Shown here piece after piece: positions 48,996 through 58,493 of a DNA stretch of 64,000 nucleotides. The DNA comes from Coxiellaceae bacterium (GTDB lineage Bacteria > Pseudomonadota > Gammaproteobacteria > Comchoanobacterales > Comchoanobacteraceae). Location of the stretch: NCBI GenBank assembly GCA_902603055.1, contig CACKTD010000001.1, positions 62,001 to 126,000 on the forward strand, written 5' to 3'. A program made the position numbers and the translations under genes. The notes under the pieces were generated by a model. The model was not told where the DNA came from, did not search any database, and was given only the letters and a program-made list of their open reading frames with translations. The first letter of the stretch is position 1, and each line of letters begins with the position of its first letter.

Positions 48996-49137
48996 TACAG
49001 TCTGTGATTTTTTCTTGAAAAAAATGAATTAAATAAAATAATCCGTATTGTTTTATTCAAATATTTTATGATAGCGCTTTTGGATTGCGACTTAAAAAAA
49101 TAGTTGCTAGTATTAAGCCGAGTGATGGGAGGATATA

Positions 49138-49704
49138 GTGGAATTTGCAACCAATCAGTTTAAAGGCGGCTTAAAAGTGTTAGTCGATGGAGATCCGTGT
49201 TCGATAATTCAAAACGATTATGTAAAGCCTGGTAAGGGTCAGGCATTTAATCGAGTGAAGTTTAGAAACTTAAAAACAGGACGGGTTATAGAAAAGACAC
49301 TAAAGTCAGGTGAGAAATTACCTGCAGCAGATGTTTTAGAAATTGAAATGAGTTATCTCTATAGTGATGATGACTTTCTTTATTTCATGAATCCTGAAAC
49401 CTATGACCAACAACCAGCAACGAAAGTAGCATCTAAACTTGCTGTTGAATGGATTAAAGAAGGTGATCTATGTAATGTGACCTTTTTTAATGGCGCTATC
49501 TTGGTTGTGGAGCCTCCGAACTTTGTGGAATTAAAAGTCATTGAAACAGAGCCTGCTATTAAGGGTGATACAGTGAGCGGTGGTTCTAAGACTGCGAAAC
49601 TGGAAACAGGAAAAACAATACGAGTACCTCTCTTTATTAATGAGGAAGAAATTTTAAAAATTGATACGCGCACAGGCGACTACGTTTCACGGGTAAAAAG
49701 TTAA
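49138..49704 (+). CDS. efp: Elongation factor P
   Basis: Relieves ribosome stalling at proline runs. The conserved loop VKPGKGQAFNRVKF carries the lysine expected to be beta-lysylated. KTGRVIEKTLKSGEKL and the KLETGKTIRVPLFINEEE segment follow. It is 188 residues in three beta-barrel domains. GTG start follows GGGAGG. It lies directly before epmA, its modifying enzyme. Confidence 0.97.
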   Translation: MEFATNQFKGGLKVLVDGDPCSIIQNDYVKPGKGQAFNRVKFRNLKTGRVIEKTLKSGEKLPAADVLEIEMSYLYSDDDFLYFMNPETYDQQPATKVASKLAVEWIKEGDLCNVTFFNGAILVVEPPNFVELKVIETEPAIKGDTVSGGSKTAKLETGKTIRVPLFINEEEILKIDTRTGDYVSRVKS

Positions 49705-50684
49705 TGATGAATAGCAAAATATTAGACAATATCCAACTGAGATCATCCATCTACAAAAAAATTCGTTCGTTTTTTGAGTTTAATAAAGTAATGGAAGTAG
49801 AAACTCCCCTCATGTGTGAAAATACAGTAACAGACCCGTTTATTGACAGTGTGAAAGTCAACATTAATGGAGCAGACTATTTCCTTCAAAGTTCGCCTGA
49901 AATGGAAATGAAGAAAATGATCTTATCTGGAATGGGTGATGTTTTTCAAATATGTAAAGCATTTAGGGCAGATGATTTTGGTCAGTATCATCAGCCTGAG
50001 TTTACGATGCTTGAATGGTATCGGTTGGAACAAGATTATTTGCAATTAATGCGAGAAGTGGTAAGTCTTTTAGTGACCATTATGGGGCCTATGAAAGTAG
50101 AATACGTTTCATATGCTGCATTATTTAAATCCAAGTTAGGTATATGTCCATTTGAGGCGACGATCAGTGATATGGCGTCTATTGCCTGTAAACATAACCT
50201 TAACCTTGGAAAGAGCTCGGCAACATTCTCATTAAGTGATTGGCAAAATTGCTTGTTTAGCTTATGTATTGAGCCAATGTTAGTAGATATCCCTTGTTTG
50301 ATCGTGTATGACTTTCCAATTGGTATTTCTTCACTTGCAAAAGCTGATCCAGAAAATAAGCGTATTGCCCAGCGGTTTGAGTTGTACTTAAATGGTATTG
50401 AATGTGGAAATGGTTATAGTGAATTAGAGGATAAATCAGATTATTTAGCACGTTTTAAAGTGCATAACGCACATCGTCAGCAAAATGGTTTAAATCCAAT
50501 GCAACCTGATGCAACGTTTATAAAAATGTTGGATCAATCTGCTCCAAAATGTGCAGGCGTTTCATTGGGACTAGATCGAATTTTAATGATTATATCAAAA
50601 TCAAAATCAATTGAGGAGATTATACCACGTTTTGTACACGACGAACTCGACGGATCCCCCAAACTGGTGGTAGGAGCATCATAA
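49704..50684 (+). CDS. epmA: EF-P beta-lysine ligase (EpmA/PoxA/GenX)
   Basis: Class II lysyl-tRNA synthetase paralogue that attaches (R)-beta-lysine to EF-P. FFEFNKVMEVETPLM, PEMEMKKMILSGMGDVFQIC, HQPEFTMLEWYRL and GVSLGLDRILMII match the family, which lacks the tRNA-anticodon domain. It is 326 residues. It follows efp with a one-base overlap. Its last 65 bases overlap the 3' end of the convergent permease gene. Confidence 0.95.
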   Translation: MMNSKILDNIQLRSSIYKKIRSFFEFNKVMEVETPLMCENTVTDPFIDSVKVNINGADYFLQSSPEMEMKKMILSGMGDVFQICKAFRADDFGQYHQPEFTMLEWYRLEQDYLQLMREVVSLLVTIMGPMKVEYVSYAALFKSKLGICPFEATISDMASIACKHNLNLGKSSATFSLSDWQNCLFSLCIEPMLVDIPCLIVYDFPIGISSLAKADPENKRIAQRFELYLNGIECGNGYSELEDKSDYLARFKVHNAHRQQNGLNPMQPDATFIKMLDQSAPKCAGVSLGLDRILMIISKSKSIEEIIPRFVHDELDGSPKLVVGAS

Positions 50685-51990
50685 TAACTACAGCCCCAAT
50701 AATCGTACTGTATAAGTATGGTCGATCATAATTGAGTTCAAGGGGTATGAAAAAGCCAAGGATGAAAATCGATACAGATGTTAAAATTCCTACAACACAA
50801 GCACTTCTTAGGAAAGGAGCTTTAAAAAACTTAGTGTCTGGTCGTTGTGCTCGAAGTTTAATCGCCGCAAGAAACAAGATAATATAAATCACCAAGCTCA
50901 GTTGTGTTGTGATAGCACTAATCATTACGAATGCAACCTCCAATGGAAAGAGTACAACGGCAAGGCTCAGTATTATAAAAATGATCATCTGAACTAGTAA
51001 AATCTTAGCGGGTACTCCTTGGCTATTTGTTTTTGCTAAAAAGGAGGGTAAAAACCCATCTTTTGTTGCAACAAAAAGTCCTCGTGTAACACCAATGATC
51101 CAAGTGATTGTTGTGGTGAGCGAACCAACAATTATCAGTAGACCAAAGATTGGAAATAGCCAAGATAAATGTTGTTTTTCTAACAAAAATTCAGCACATT
51201 GCATGATGCCAGCAATGATATTCAGTTCGTCTTTTGGAACTAGTAAGTACACTGATAAAGAAGAAAAGATGAGTGATGATAATATCACCATAGCTGTTAT
51301 CAATATAGCGCGAGGGTAAGCTGAAGCAGGATTAATAACTTTGTCAGCGTGTACCGCAGACATTTCAATACCAACTAATCCAAAAATAAGCTCTACAAGG
51401 TAGGGAAGACTTTCGTGTTGCTCGCTTAGGTTTGGTAAAAATTGTTGAAAGTTTAGGTGTGTCAATGATAATTGTGATAATTCGGATATACCTAATGAAC
51501 AAATTATTAACATAGGAATGAGTGTGCCAAATATTGCACCATAAGTTGAAATACGGCTTGAAAAATGCATGCCAAACATATTTGCAGCAGTACATAGAAT
51601 AAAAATAATATTAATGCCTAATAAGGTTGTAAGGGGGCCTAACATGGTATTGATGCCTGTTAGTTGTGCGATGCTCACCCATATAAAGATGACGATGGAT
51701 GGAAACCAAATGACATTATAAATCCACTGTATCCAAATAATAATAAAGCCTACATTGTGTCCAAAGGCTTCCTTTGCCCATACATACATACCACCTTGTT
51801 TAGGATATCTGGAAGCTAATTCAGCACATACTAGACTGATGGGTGCAAAAAATAGAATGGTTGCAAGAAAATAATAGCCAACTAAGCTCGTCCCAAATTT
51901 TGCCCCGAATGTAAGGGAGCGTAAGTTATCAATGGCAATGATATTGATCATTGCGATTGAAAAAGTGGTTAAGTAACGCTTGTTAGTCAT
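50620..51990 (-). CDS. APC family amino-acid permease
   Basis: This is a 456-residue inner-membrane transporter of the amino acid/polyamine/organocation superfamily with about 12 helices. The family segment SRYPKQGGMYVWAKEAFGH in helix 2-3 region is recognisable, along with NIIAIDNLRSL at the start. It resembles YjeM-type or GadC-like antiporters; E. coli yjeM lies next to epmA, so the neighbourhood supports that group. Substrate is unknown. Its 3' end overlaps epmA by 65 bases. Confidence 0.87.
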   Translation of the reverse strand: MTNKRYLTTFSIAMINIIAIDNLRSLTFGAKFGTSLVGYYFLATILFFAPISLVCAELASRYPKQGGMYVWAKEAFGHNVGFIIIWIQWIYNVIWFPSIVIFIWVSIAQLTGINTMLGPLTTLLGINIIFILCTAANMFGMHFSSRISTYGAIFGTLIPMLIICSLGISELSQLSLTHLNFQQFLPNLSEQHESLPYLVELIFGLVGIEMSAVHADKVINPASAYPRAILITAMVILSSLIFSSLSVYLLVPKDELNIIAGIMQCAEFLLEKQHLSWLFPIFGLLIIVGSLTTTITWIIGVTRGLFVATKDGFLPSFLAKTNSQGVPAKILLVQMIIFIILSLAVVLFPLEVAFVMISAITTQLSLVIYIILFLAAIKLRAQRPDTKFFKAPFLRSACVVGILTSVSIFILGFFIPLELNYDRPYLYSTIIGAVVIMMLLPPVWGIRRVRRVQNVV

Positions 51991-52066
51991 AGGTCATACC
52001 ATAACATATTTTTGCAAACATCCAAATTTAGGTTATATTGCATATATATAAGTTAAAGAGGCAATT

Positions 52067-53146
52067 GTGGAGATTTATTGTGTTGGTGGTGCAGTTCGTG
52101 ATGAATTGCTTGGGATAAAACCAAAAGAATATGACTGGGTAGTTGTTGGTAGCTCAGCAAAAGAAATGCTTAAATTGGGGTATCAGCAGGTCGGTAAGGA
52201 TTTCCCGGTTTTTTTACATCCTGAAACAAAGGAAGAATATGCGCTTGCGCGAACGGAGCGAAAAACAGGTGATGGCTACTATGGCTTTGAATGTGACACA
52301 TCTGCAAATATCTCTTTAGAAGATGATTTATTGCGTCGTGATTTAACAATAAATGCAATTGCTAAATCTCTGAAGGGTGCGATTATTGATCCATATAAAG
52401 GGTGCAATGATCTAGAAAGTCAGGTCTTACGTCATGTATCAGCAGCATTCATTGAGGACCCATTACGTATATTAAGGGTGGCACGTTTTGCATCTCAGTT
52501 ACCAGGTTTTACAGTACATCGTAATACGACGTTACTTATGCAAAATATGATTAAAACACGAGAACTGTTACATGTCTCTGTGGAAAGAGTGTGGAAAGAG
52601 TTTTCAAAAAGCATAATGTGTAATGCGCCATGGCGGTTTTTTGAGGTGTTGGACACAGTGGCTGCAAATCAACTGTTATGGCCTGAGTTAGAGTTATCCA
52701 CTAAAAGTCAGTTAAATATGGATACCATTCAATTTGCTCCAGATCTTGAGACACGATTAGGACTGGTTTTTTGGCTTCAAGATAAAGAATCATCGGAGTT
52801 ATTTGCCAAAAATTATGCCATACCAAACCGTTGTCAGCGTCTATTGTTTGTAATTACACATTTACAACCTGTCTATAAAGAATTACTTAAGACACCCCAT
52901 GGTGCTTTAGAGCTAATGGACATTGCAGATGGCTTGAGGCGGCCAGATGCTTTGAATGTGATGCTTAACATTCTAGTTGCTCTTAAAGAGCATGATGCTG
53001 TTGAAAGACTTAATTCGATTATTAGCTGTTTATCACAACTGAAATTTGACGAGGTAGCAACCAAGAATAAGCACGATATTAAGGCTGCTATTAAGATGTT
53101 TAAGCTGGATCATTTATCCCAGCTATACCAAACACAGAGGTGGTAA
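52067..53146 (+). CDS. cca: CCA tRNA nucleotidyltransferase
   Basis: Adds or repairs the 3' CCA end of tRNAs, which matters because tRNA-Met in this window does not encode CCA. The nucleotidyltransferase fold has YCVGGAVRDELLG and DYDW-like KEYDWVVVGSS, followed by RRDLTINAIAKSL and EDPLRILRVARFAS. The 359-residue length points to the form without the C-terminal HD phosphohydrolase. Start is GTG after AAAGAGG. Confidence 0.95.
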   Translation: MEIYCVGGAVRDELLGIKPKEYDWVVVGSSAKEMLKLGYQQVGKDFPVFLHPETKEEYALARTERKTGDGYYGFECDTSANISLEDDLLRRDLTINAIAKSLKGAIIDPYKGCNDLESQVLRHVSAAFIEDPLRILRVARFASQLPGFTVHRNTTLLMQNMIKTRELLHVSVERVWKEFSKSIMCNAPWRFFEVLDTVAANQLLWPELELSTKSQLNMDTIQFAPDLETRLGLVFWLQDKESSELFAKNYAIPNRCQRLLFVITHLQPVYKELLKTPHGALELMDIADGLRRPDALNVMLNILVALKEHDAVERLNSIISCLSQLKFDEVATKNKHDIKAAIKMFKLDHLSQLYQTQRW

Positions 53147-53147
53147 T

Positions 53148-53744
53148 TTAGAAAGTATAATCTTTCAATAGTTTCTCTAATGCTTTGGATCGATGACTTA
53201 ATCTGTTTTTAATTAATTGATCCATCTCTGCGGCTGTGCATTGATGCTCTGAGTCAAAGAAAATAGGATCATAGCCAAAACCATGGGTGCCTTTAGGCTC
53301 AAGAGTGATTTGACCATGCCAGAAGCCACCATACAATTTGGGAAGTGGATCATTTGCATGATTGCAGAATGCTAATACACAAACAAAAAATGCACCTCGA
53401 TCTTTAATGTCTTGCATGTTTAACAGGACTTTTTGAATGTTTTTATTGAAATCTTTTTCCATGCCTGCATATCGCGCGGAATAAATTCCTGGTTGTAAAT
53501 TAAGTGCATTAATACAAAGCCCTGAGTCATCACCTAGTGCAGGTAATTGTGTGAGTTTAGATGCAAATCTTGCTTTAAGTATTGCATTCTCATAAAAGCT
53601 AAGCCCGGTCTCCTCGACATCTTCTGTGGTAATATCCCCCAGAAATCGGACTGTGGTATCTATACTTGCAAAAAGTGCTTGCATCTCTTTAAATTTGCCA
53701 CGATTTTGACTAGCAAAAACAAACTCTTTTGGAAACTGATTCAT
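53148..53744 (-). CDS. rdgB: XTP/dITP pyrophosphatase
   Basis: Removes ITP, dITP and XTP from nucleotide pools. The Ham1-type fold shows the start VFASQNRGKFKEMQALF, the loop LPALGDDSGLCINALN, GIYSARYAGMEKD, and the C-terminal HGFGYDPIFF plus LSHRSKAL. At 198 residues it is typical. The 3' end is two bases from that of cca, and the genes converge. Confidence 0.95.
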   Translation of the reverse strand: MNQFPKEFVFASQNRGKFKEMQALFASIDTTVRFLGDITTEDVEETGLSFYENAILKARFASKLTQLPALGDDSGLCINALNLQPGIYSARYAGMEKDFNKNIQKVLLNMQDIKDRGAFFVCVLAFCNHANDPLPKLYGGFWHGQITLEPKGTHGFGYDPIFFDSEHQCTAAEMDQLIKNRLSHRSKALEKLLKDYTF

Positions 53745-53807
53745 ATATAGAATATTATCTAATTATATAACCTATATAAAGTATTAAATTCTTGATATAG
53801 TTATTTT

Positions 53808-55100
53808 ATGTCTAATACTTCTTTTGATCTCAATGCCCTCTCTAAACATCATTTTCTAACTCCTTGGCTGGTTTGTTGTACAGCGGCTTTATTTTTCCTA
53901 TATACATTTGTACAGCAAAATATGTTTAATGCCTTAGGTGCTGATTTAATGTCTTTTTTTAAGGTGGATGCTGTTGGTTTAAGTGCATTATCTGCAATGG
54001 GTGTTTGGGGAAATGTACTCATGATTCCATTTGCAGGGTTAGTCTTGGACCGTTTCTCTGCGCGTCAAATTCTGTTAACTGCAATGATGATTTGTGTTTT
54101 GATGGTTTTTGTGTTTGCAACAACGAGTTATTTTTCTATTGCAATTCTAGCTCGCTTTTTATCGGGAATGTCCTCAGGGTTTTGTTTTTTAGGCTGTGTT
54201 GTGGTTGCATCACGTTGGTTCCCGCCGGAGAAAATGGGACAGATTATTGGCGTTGTTGTCACCATGGCGATGCTTGGAGGCGCCCTTGCGCAAGAGCCAA
54301 TGGTGATTCTCATTGGTCAATTTGGATGGCAGCAAGCTATTTTCCTTACGGGCTTATTTGGGATAGCTCTTTGGTTTTTGATGTTTTTAGGTCTGAGTGA
54401 TACCCCAAAAGCACGCGTTTTTCAACCGGAAGCCCAAATGACAGTAGACGATCTATCGAAAAGTTTTGTTGCAGCAACCTCCAATCCACAAAACTGGTTC
54501 TGTGGTTTATATACTAGTTTGATGAACATTATGATTATGGTCATGGGAGCTGTTTGGGGGGCTGCATACTTAGAGAATGTTCATGGCTTGACACATCATC
54601 AGGCGAATGAAGTCACATTTTTAATTTTTATCGGGACAATGATTGGTTCACCTCTTGCAGGTGTTTTATCTGATCGAATCAAAAAGCGCAAAATCGTTAT
54701 GCAAGCAGGAGCTATTACCTCATTGATCATTGCGATAGCCATAATATATGTACCACAACATAGTTTTTTATCTTTAATGATTTTGTTTTTAGGGCTTGGC
54801 ATAACAACCAGTACGCAGGTTATTTCTTACCCAGTCATTGCTGAAAGCAACTTGTCTAGGAACACTGGTGTAAGCGAGGCATTGGCAAGCTTTTTGATTA
54901 TGGGTGGTGGTGCGATTAGTCAAAACCTATATGGTTTTATGATGAATTTACATTCTAGTGGCAGTTTCTTCTTACATTCACAATATGTATATCGGGCCAG
55001 TGATTATCAATATGGTTTTTGGCTTGTACCTTTAGCGTTTATTATAAGTTTATTGTTCTCATTCCTTGTCAAAGAAACTAATGCAAAATCAATTGTGTAA
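53808..55100 (+). CDS. MFS transporter
   Basis: The 430-residue protein has 12 predicted membrane helices. The central cytosolic loop contains the MFS signature SDRIKKRKIVM, and a first-half motif reads VLDRFSARQILL. GWQQAIFLTGLFGIALWF is in helix 6. It resembles transporters of small metabolites in intracellular gammaproteobacteria (including Legionella Pht-like proteins), which is a tentative suggestion. The substrate is unknown. A divergent short gap separates it from rdgB. Confidence 0.9.
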   Translation: MSNTSFDLNALSKHHFLTPWLVCCTAALFFLYTFVQQNMFNALGADLMSFFKVDAVGLSALSAMGVWGNVLMIPFAGLVLDRFSARQILLTAMMICVLMVFVFATTSYFSIAILARFLSGMSSGFCFLGCVVVASRWFPPEKMGQIIGVVVTMAMLGGALAQEPMVILIGQFGWQQAIFLTGLFGIALWFLMFLGLSDTPKARVFQPEAQMTVDDLSKSFVAATSNPQNWFCGLYTSLMNIMIMVMGAVWGAAYLENVHGLTHHQANEVTFLIFIGTMIGSPLAGVLSDRIKKRKIVMQAGAITSLIIAIAIIYVPQHSFLSLMILFLGLGITTSTQVISYPVIAESNLSRNTGVSEALASFLIMGGGAISQNLYGFMMNLHSSGSFFLHSQYVYRASDYQYGFWLVPLAFIISLLFSFLVKETNAKSIV

Positions 55101-55105
55101 TCTGA

Positions 55106-55594
55106 TCAATAGTTTATAAATTCCAGGCTATGCGCTTGATTAGATGCAATATAAAAAAAATGTAAATCACTATTATGTGCTGTCATTCGATCTGACCATT
55201 TATCACCAATAAAACATGCTTGATGACCTTCTATTTGGAAGTGACGCAGTATTGTTGAGATCATCTTAGTATTTGGCTTGCGGCATTCGCACCTTTCGTG
55301 GGGTGCATGAGGGCAATATGTGATGTAATCTATGCTACCCCCTGCTTTGTTTATTTCATGGCTTAATTTGGCGTGAATAGAGTCTACAGTTTTTTGAGTC
55401 ATTAAGCCTCTACCAATGCCTGATTGATTGGATGCAATTGCAATTTTATACCCAGACGTTGACCACTGACTGATTGCCTTTATTGCACCTGGGATTGGAT
55501 GCCATTCTTCGACAGATTTAATGTAATGTGGCGAATCATAATTGATGATACCATCACGATCTAAAATAATGACAGCATAGGGTTTAATATTCAT
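55106..55594 (-). CDS. gmhB: D-glycero-beta-D-manno-heptose 1,7-bisphosphate phosphatase
   Basis: HAD-type phosphatase that removes the 7-phosphate during ADP-heptose synthesis for LPS. ATG 55594 gives AVIILDRDGIINYDSPHYI with the DxD motif. The zinc loop reads CPHAPHERCECRKPN, followed by CFIGDKWSDRMTAH. The 162-residue length is close to the usual 185. It overlaps prmC by 11 bases. It supplies heptose used by WaaC and WaaF. Confidence 0.92.
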   Translation of the reverse strand: MNIKPYAVIILDRDGIINYDSPHYIKSVEEWHPIPGAIKAISQWSTSGYKIAIASNQSGIGRGLMTQKTVDSIHAKLSHEINKAGGSIDYITYCPHAPHERCECRKPNTKMISTILRHFQIEGHQACFIGDKWSDRMTAHNSDLHFFYIASNQAHSLEFINY

Positions 55595-56330
55595 TTTTTT
55601 GTGAGACGGCCTCCACAAACCTTTTTTTATTATATTGATCATGATGTTGCTTTACATGCCATCGTTTTGGAAACAGGGAAGGAATTTCTTGGTTTTCCCC
55701 ATGCTCGATCCAGATTTTAAGTGCATAAGGCGTTATTTGTTCAATGATGGTTTTTATATCTTGTAGGCCATTGTCATCTGCAAACAGTGCTGTATCTGGT
55801 TCATGTGATATCGAATCATGTTGCCAGCTCTGCTCAACGTAAGGTGGATTTGTAATAATGACGTCTATTTTGTTTAGATCGATGGCTTCTAGCCAATTTC
55901 CAGCCACCCATTCCACGGGGTGCTCAGGATATCTTGACTGGTTAATTAAGGCCACTGAGAGTGCTTCAAAGCTATTATCTATGCCGATAATTTGTTTTTG
56001 GGGAAATGCTTTTTTCAGCATTAGCGCAATGCAGCCAGAGCCTGTGCCTAAGTCGATAATGGTTTTATCTGTTGATGTGATGGATGATATGATTGCTTCA
56101 ATCATATGTTCAGTTTCTGGGCGTGGAATAAGGACTCGATGGTCAACAAAAAGCTCTAAGTCAAAAAAATGTGCATTATTGAGGATATATGCCAGAGGCT
56201 CTCCTTGGATACGTCGTTGAACGAATGCAGACAACGTCGCATCATCACTCGTTGCTTGTTTCATCCATTGATACTCTTGCATGTAGTTAGGTATGTTGGC
56301 GTCATGAAGGGTTTTTAGGTCTTTATTCAT
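55584..56330 (-). CDS. prmC: Release-factor glutamine methyltransferase
   Basis: Methylates the GGQ glutamine of release factors RF1 and RF2. The SAM site is IIDLGTGSGCIALMLKKAF, and the catalytic motif is VIITNPPYVEQSW. The N-terminal helical domain includes GEPLAYILNNAHFFDLEL and VLIPRPETEHMIE. ATG 56330 was chosen; a further in-frame start at 56381 would add 17 basic residues. It overlaps the 3' end of epmB by 8 bases. Confidence 0.94.
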   Translation of the reverse strand: MNKDLKTLHDANIPNYMQEYQWMKQATSDDATLSAFVQRRIQGEPLAYILNNAHFFDLELFVDHRVLIPRPETEHMIEAIISSITSTDKTIIDLGTGSGCIALMLKKAFPQKQIIGIDNSFEALSVALINQSRYPEHPVEWVAGNWLEAIDLNKIDVIITNPPYVEQSWQHDSISHEPDTALFADDNGLQDIKTIIEQITPYALKIWIEHGENQEIPSLFPKRWHVKQHHDQYNKKRFVEAVSQKNEY

Positions 56331-57210
56331 AACACTTTTTATGTTTGTCTTTAGGGATTTCTTGAGCAAGTTTAGGTACAAGGTATCCTGGTAAGTAATT
56401 TTTAAGTTCGTGATAAAGGGTCAGCGCTTCATGTTTCTTAACAGCAAAGTGCATAGCATTTTGGACAGGATCAAAAAGATGCAAATAGTATGGTAGAACA
56501 TTGTTTTGCCATAATGAATGTGACAATTTAATGAGTGTTTGTAATTCATCATTGACGTTTTTTAATAGCACAGACTGATTCAGTAATGTGAACTGATTTT
56601 GGTGCATTGATTGAATGGTTTGTTTATTCTCGGTGGTCCATTCACGTGGATGATTGATATGTAATACTGCCACCCAACGCCATTGATCATATTTTTTGGG
56701 TAATGAAAGAATATAGTTATCTATTCGGCTTGATTTTACAATGGGTATACGTGTATGTAATCGAATTGTTTGAATGTGCTTGAATTGTGTAAGTCGTGAG
56801 AGCACTTTATCAAGCTTGTCATTACTTAACATCAACGGATCACCACCGCTTAAGATGATTTCATGAATAGATGTCTGATGTCGAATATATTCCTCAATCT
56901 CTGGTAAGTATTTGAATGGGTTTGCATGTTGGTAGTCAAAATGCCGTCGAAAGCAATATCTACAATGTACAGCACAAGCTTGTGTTAACGTTAATAATAT
57001 GCGCCCGTGATACTTATGTAAAACGCCAGGAATAACCATGCAAGCATCCTCTTCTAAAGGGTCCAATTTTCCGGATGCTATATGTTCTAAGTGAGAGGGT
57101 AAAAACTGTGATAGCACTTCAGGGCTACTAGAGATGCTGGCTAAATAAGACTCTGGTATTTTTACTGGGAATCCATAATCGTTTTCAGTCGCAATATGAG
57201 AGTTATTCAT
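56323..57210 (-). CDS. epmB: EF-P (R)-beta-lysine synthesis enzyme EpmB (radical SAM)
   Basis: Lysine 2,3-aminomutase that makes (R)-beta-lysine for EF-P. The radical SAM cluster is CAVHCRYCFRRHF (CxxxCxxC), followed by EIILSGGDPLMLSND. QSVLLKNVNDELQTL and YLHLFDPVQNAMHF are typical. ATG 57210 gives MNNSHIATENDYGFPVKIPE; the frame is open to 57252. At 295 residues it lacks the zinc-binding C-terminus of clostridial KamA. efp and epmA lie about 6 kb away. Confidence 0.94.
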   Translation of the reverse strand: MNNSHIATENDYGFPVKIPESYLASISSSPEVLSQFLPSHLEHIASGKLDPLEEDACMVIPGVLHKYHGRILLTLTQACAVHCRYCFRRHFDYQHANPFKYLPEIEEYIRHQTSIHEIILSGGDPLMLSNDKLDKVLSRLTQFKHIQTIRLHTRIPIVKSSRIDNYILSLPKKYDQWRWVAVLHINHPREWTTENKQTIQSMHQNQFTLLNQSVLLKNVNDELQTLIKLSHSLWQNNVLPYYLHLFDPVQNAMHFAVKKHEALTLYHELKNYLPGYLVPKLAQEIPKDKHKKCYE

Positions 57211-57934
57211 TGTTTTGAACCATGGGCTCAAAGAATATACTCGCTCTATCAAATGAATTTAAATTAGGATTACGTATAGGTGCTGTGTAACTGACCTGAG
57301 ATTGGCCTTGAGCAAAAACACTTAAGTTAATAATGGGGTGGACTGCAGCCTTAGACATTTGACTCGTTCTTGCTAAAACACGATGAGCCCTGAGTTGACT
57401 CCCATTGAGTTCAGAGTTGCCACTTAACGATAAAACCAGTTGTCTAATATCTCCCGCTAAAAACATTTTACCTGCTTTTCCATCCACAAAAAGCTTGCCT
57501 GGGTTATCAATCCAATAAACCATTAAGCGTCCATCTCCATTGTGGGAAATGTTATGGATGGTGTAGAACCCCTCTAAGAACGTATCTGCTGTACTTTCGA
57601 TGTTCATATTGCGAATTGTCCCGTTCCAATGCTTGGCGGTAACTTGGCAGTTTCCTAAAACAGCGAAACTATTAAGTGCATAGTCAGGTGCAGAGAATTT
57701 CCAAATGCCACCACTGATATTAATCACATCATCATCAATGGATACATTTCCCATATTTCTGCTGGTGAGGCTATCTGTATTAAATGTGAGCATGCCCTCA
57801 TCATAATCTCGACCTTCAATAAATACTTCAGCATTACCAGAGCAGGTAAAGTGCTTAATTAAGTTGATGTCTCTTGGCATCGCAAGTGCTGGTGGTAGGA
57901 TGAAGCAAATAATGAGTAAATAGGTTCTAAACAT
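57203..57934 (-). CDS. GIN (DUF2807-like) domain secreted protein
   Basis: The 243-residue protein has a signal peptide (about 1-18). The rest is repetitive beta-rich sequence with short turns typical of a single-stranded beta-helix: NAEVFIEGR, NCQVTAKHW, GRLMVYWID, GNSELNGSQL and AQGQSQVSYTA. This is the pattern of the head GIN / putative autotransporter adhesin domain. It sits next to an OmpA-like gene. A surface or periplasmic location is inferred. The function is unknown. Confidence 0.72.
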   Translation of the reverse strand: MFRTYLLIICFILPPALAMPRDINLIKHFTCSGNAEVFIEGRDYDEGMLTFNTDSLTSRNMGNVSIDDDVINISGGIWKFSAPDYALNSFAVLGNCQVTAKHWNGTIRNMNIESTADTFLEGFYTIHNISHNGDGRLMVYWIDNPGKLFVDGKAGKMFLAGDIRQLVLSLSGNSELNGSQLRAHRVLARTSQMSKAAVHPIINLSVFAQGQSQVSYTAPIRNPNLNSFDRASIFFEPMVQNNE

Positions 57935-57942
57935 GGAGGCTC

Positions 57943-58437
57943 CTAACTGATATCAATTTCCACACGACGATTAAAATAAGCAACTCGAAGGTCGCTATTG
58001 ATATAGTCTTGATCAAATAGTAAATCTGCAGCTCCCATACCCTTTGCGCTCATAATGCTGAAAGGAACGCCCATAAACCAAAGATACTCCAAGATTCGGT
58101 CTGCTTGTTGTTGCGATATCTGGGTGCCTGTCTGGCCTTCTAAACTTTGGTCTGTGAATGCATAAATCCGAATGGTTCTTGCATTTCTAGCATTTTTGAG
58201 GACAGGTGAAAGCAGTTGACCAATGTTAACGCTATATCTGCCATTATGTTGAAATAGCGTATCTGTATTAATTTTAAAGCGTGTTGCAAAAGGTAGGTCT
58301 TGCTTTAGAGTGTTATTTACCAAAAATTGCACTCGTGTGTCAGTTTCTGTTAATGGTAAAGAATGCTCTAAACGTTGTGACATTGCCAAATTGGCAATAA
58401 CTGTCATGAACAATACTAAAATTTTGATCATACTCAT
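57943..58437 (-). CDS. OmpA-family C-terminal domain protein
   Basis: A signal peptide (about 1-20) is followed by a peptidoglycan-binding OmpA domain. Supporting segments are TIRIYAFTDQS, QQQADRILEYLWFMGVP, SAKGMGAADLL and the terminal FNRRVEIDIS. There is no beta-barrel or lipobox, so a small periplasmic protein is likely, possibly tied to the GIN-domain protein downstream (8 bases apart). Role unknown. Confidence 0.82.
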   Translation of the reverse strand: MSMIKILVLFMTVIANLAMSQRLEHSLPLTETDTRVQFLVNNTLKQDLPFATRFKINTDTLFQHNGRYSVNIGQLLSPVLKNARNARTIRIYAFTDQSLEGQTGTQISQQQADRILEYLWFMGVPFSIMSAKGMGAADLLFDQDYINSDLRVAYFNRRVEIDIS

Positions 58438-58493
58438 CCCTCTTTGAGTACTTTAACATGCTCGTTTTTAATTTGGTATAGCTAAATTGAACT

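Noticed and set aside
54005-54400. Plus-strand ORF of 131 residues inside the MFS gene
   Set aside because: It is an out-of-frame shadow of the transporter, whose membrane helices and MFS motif are clear.
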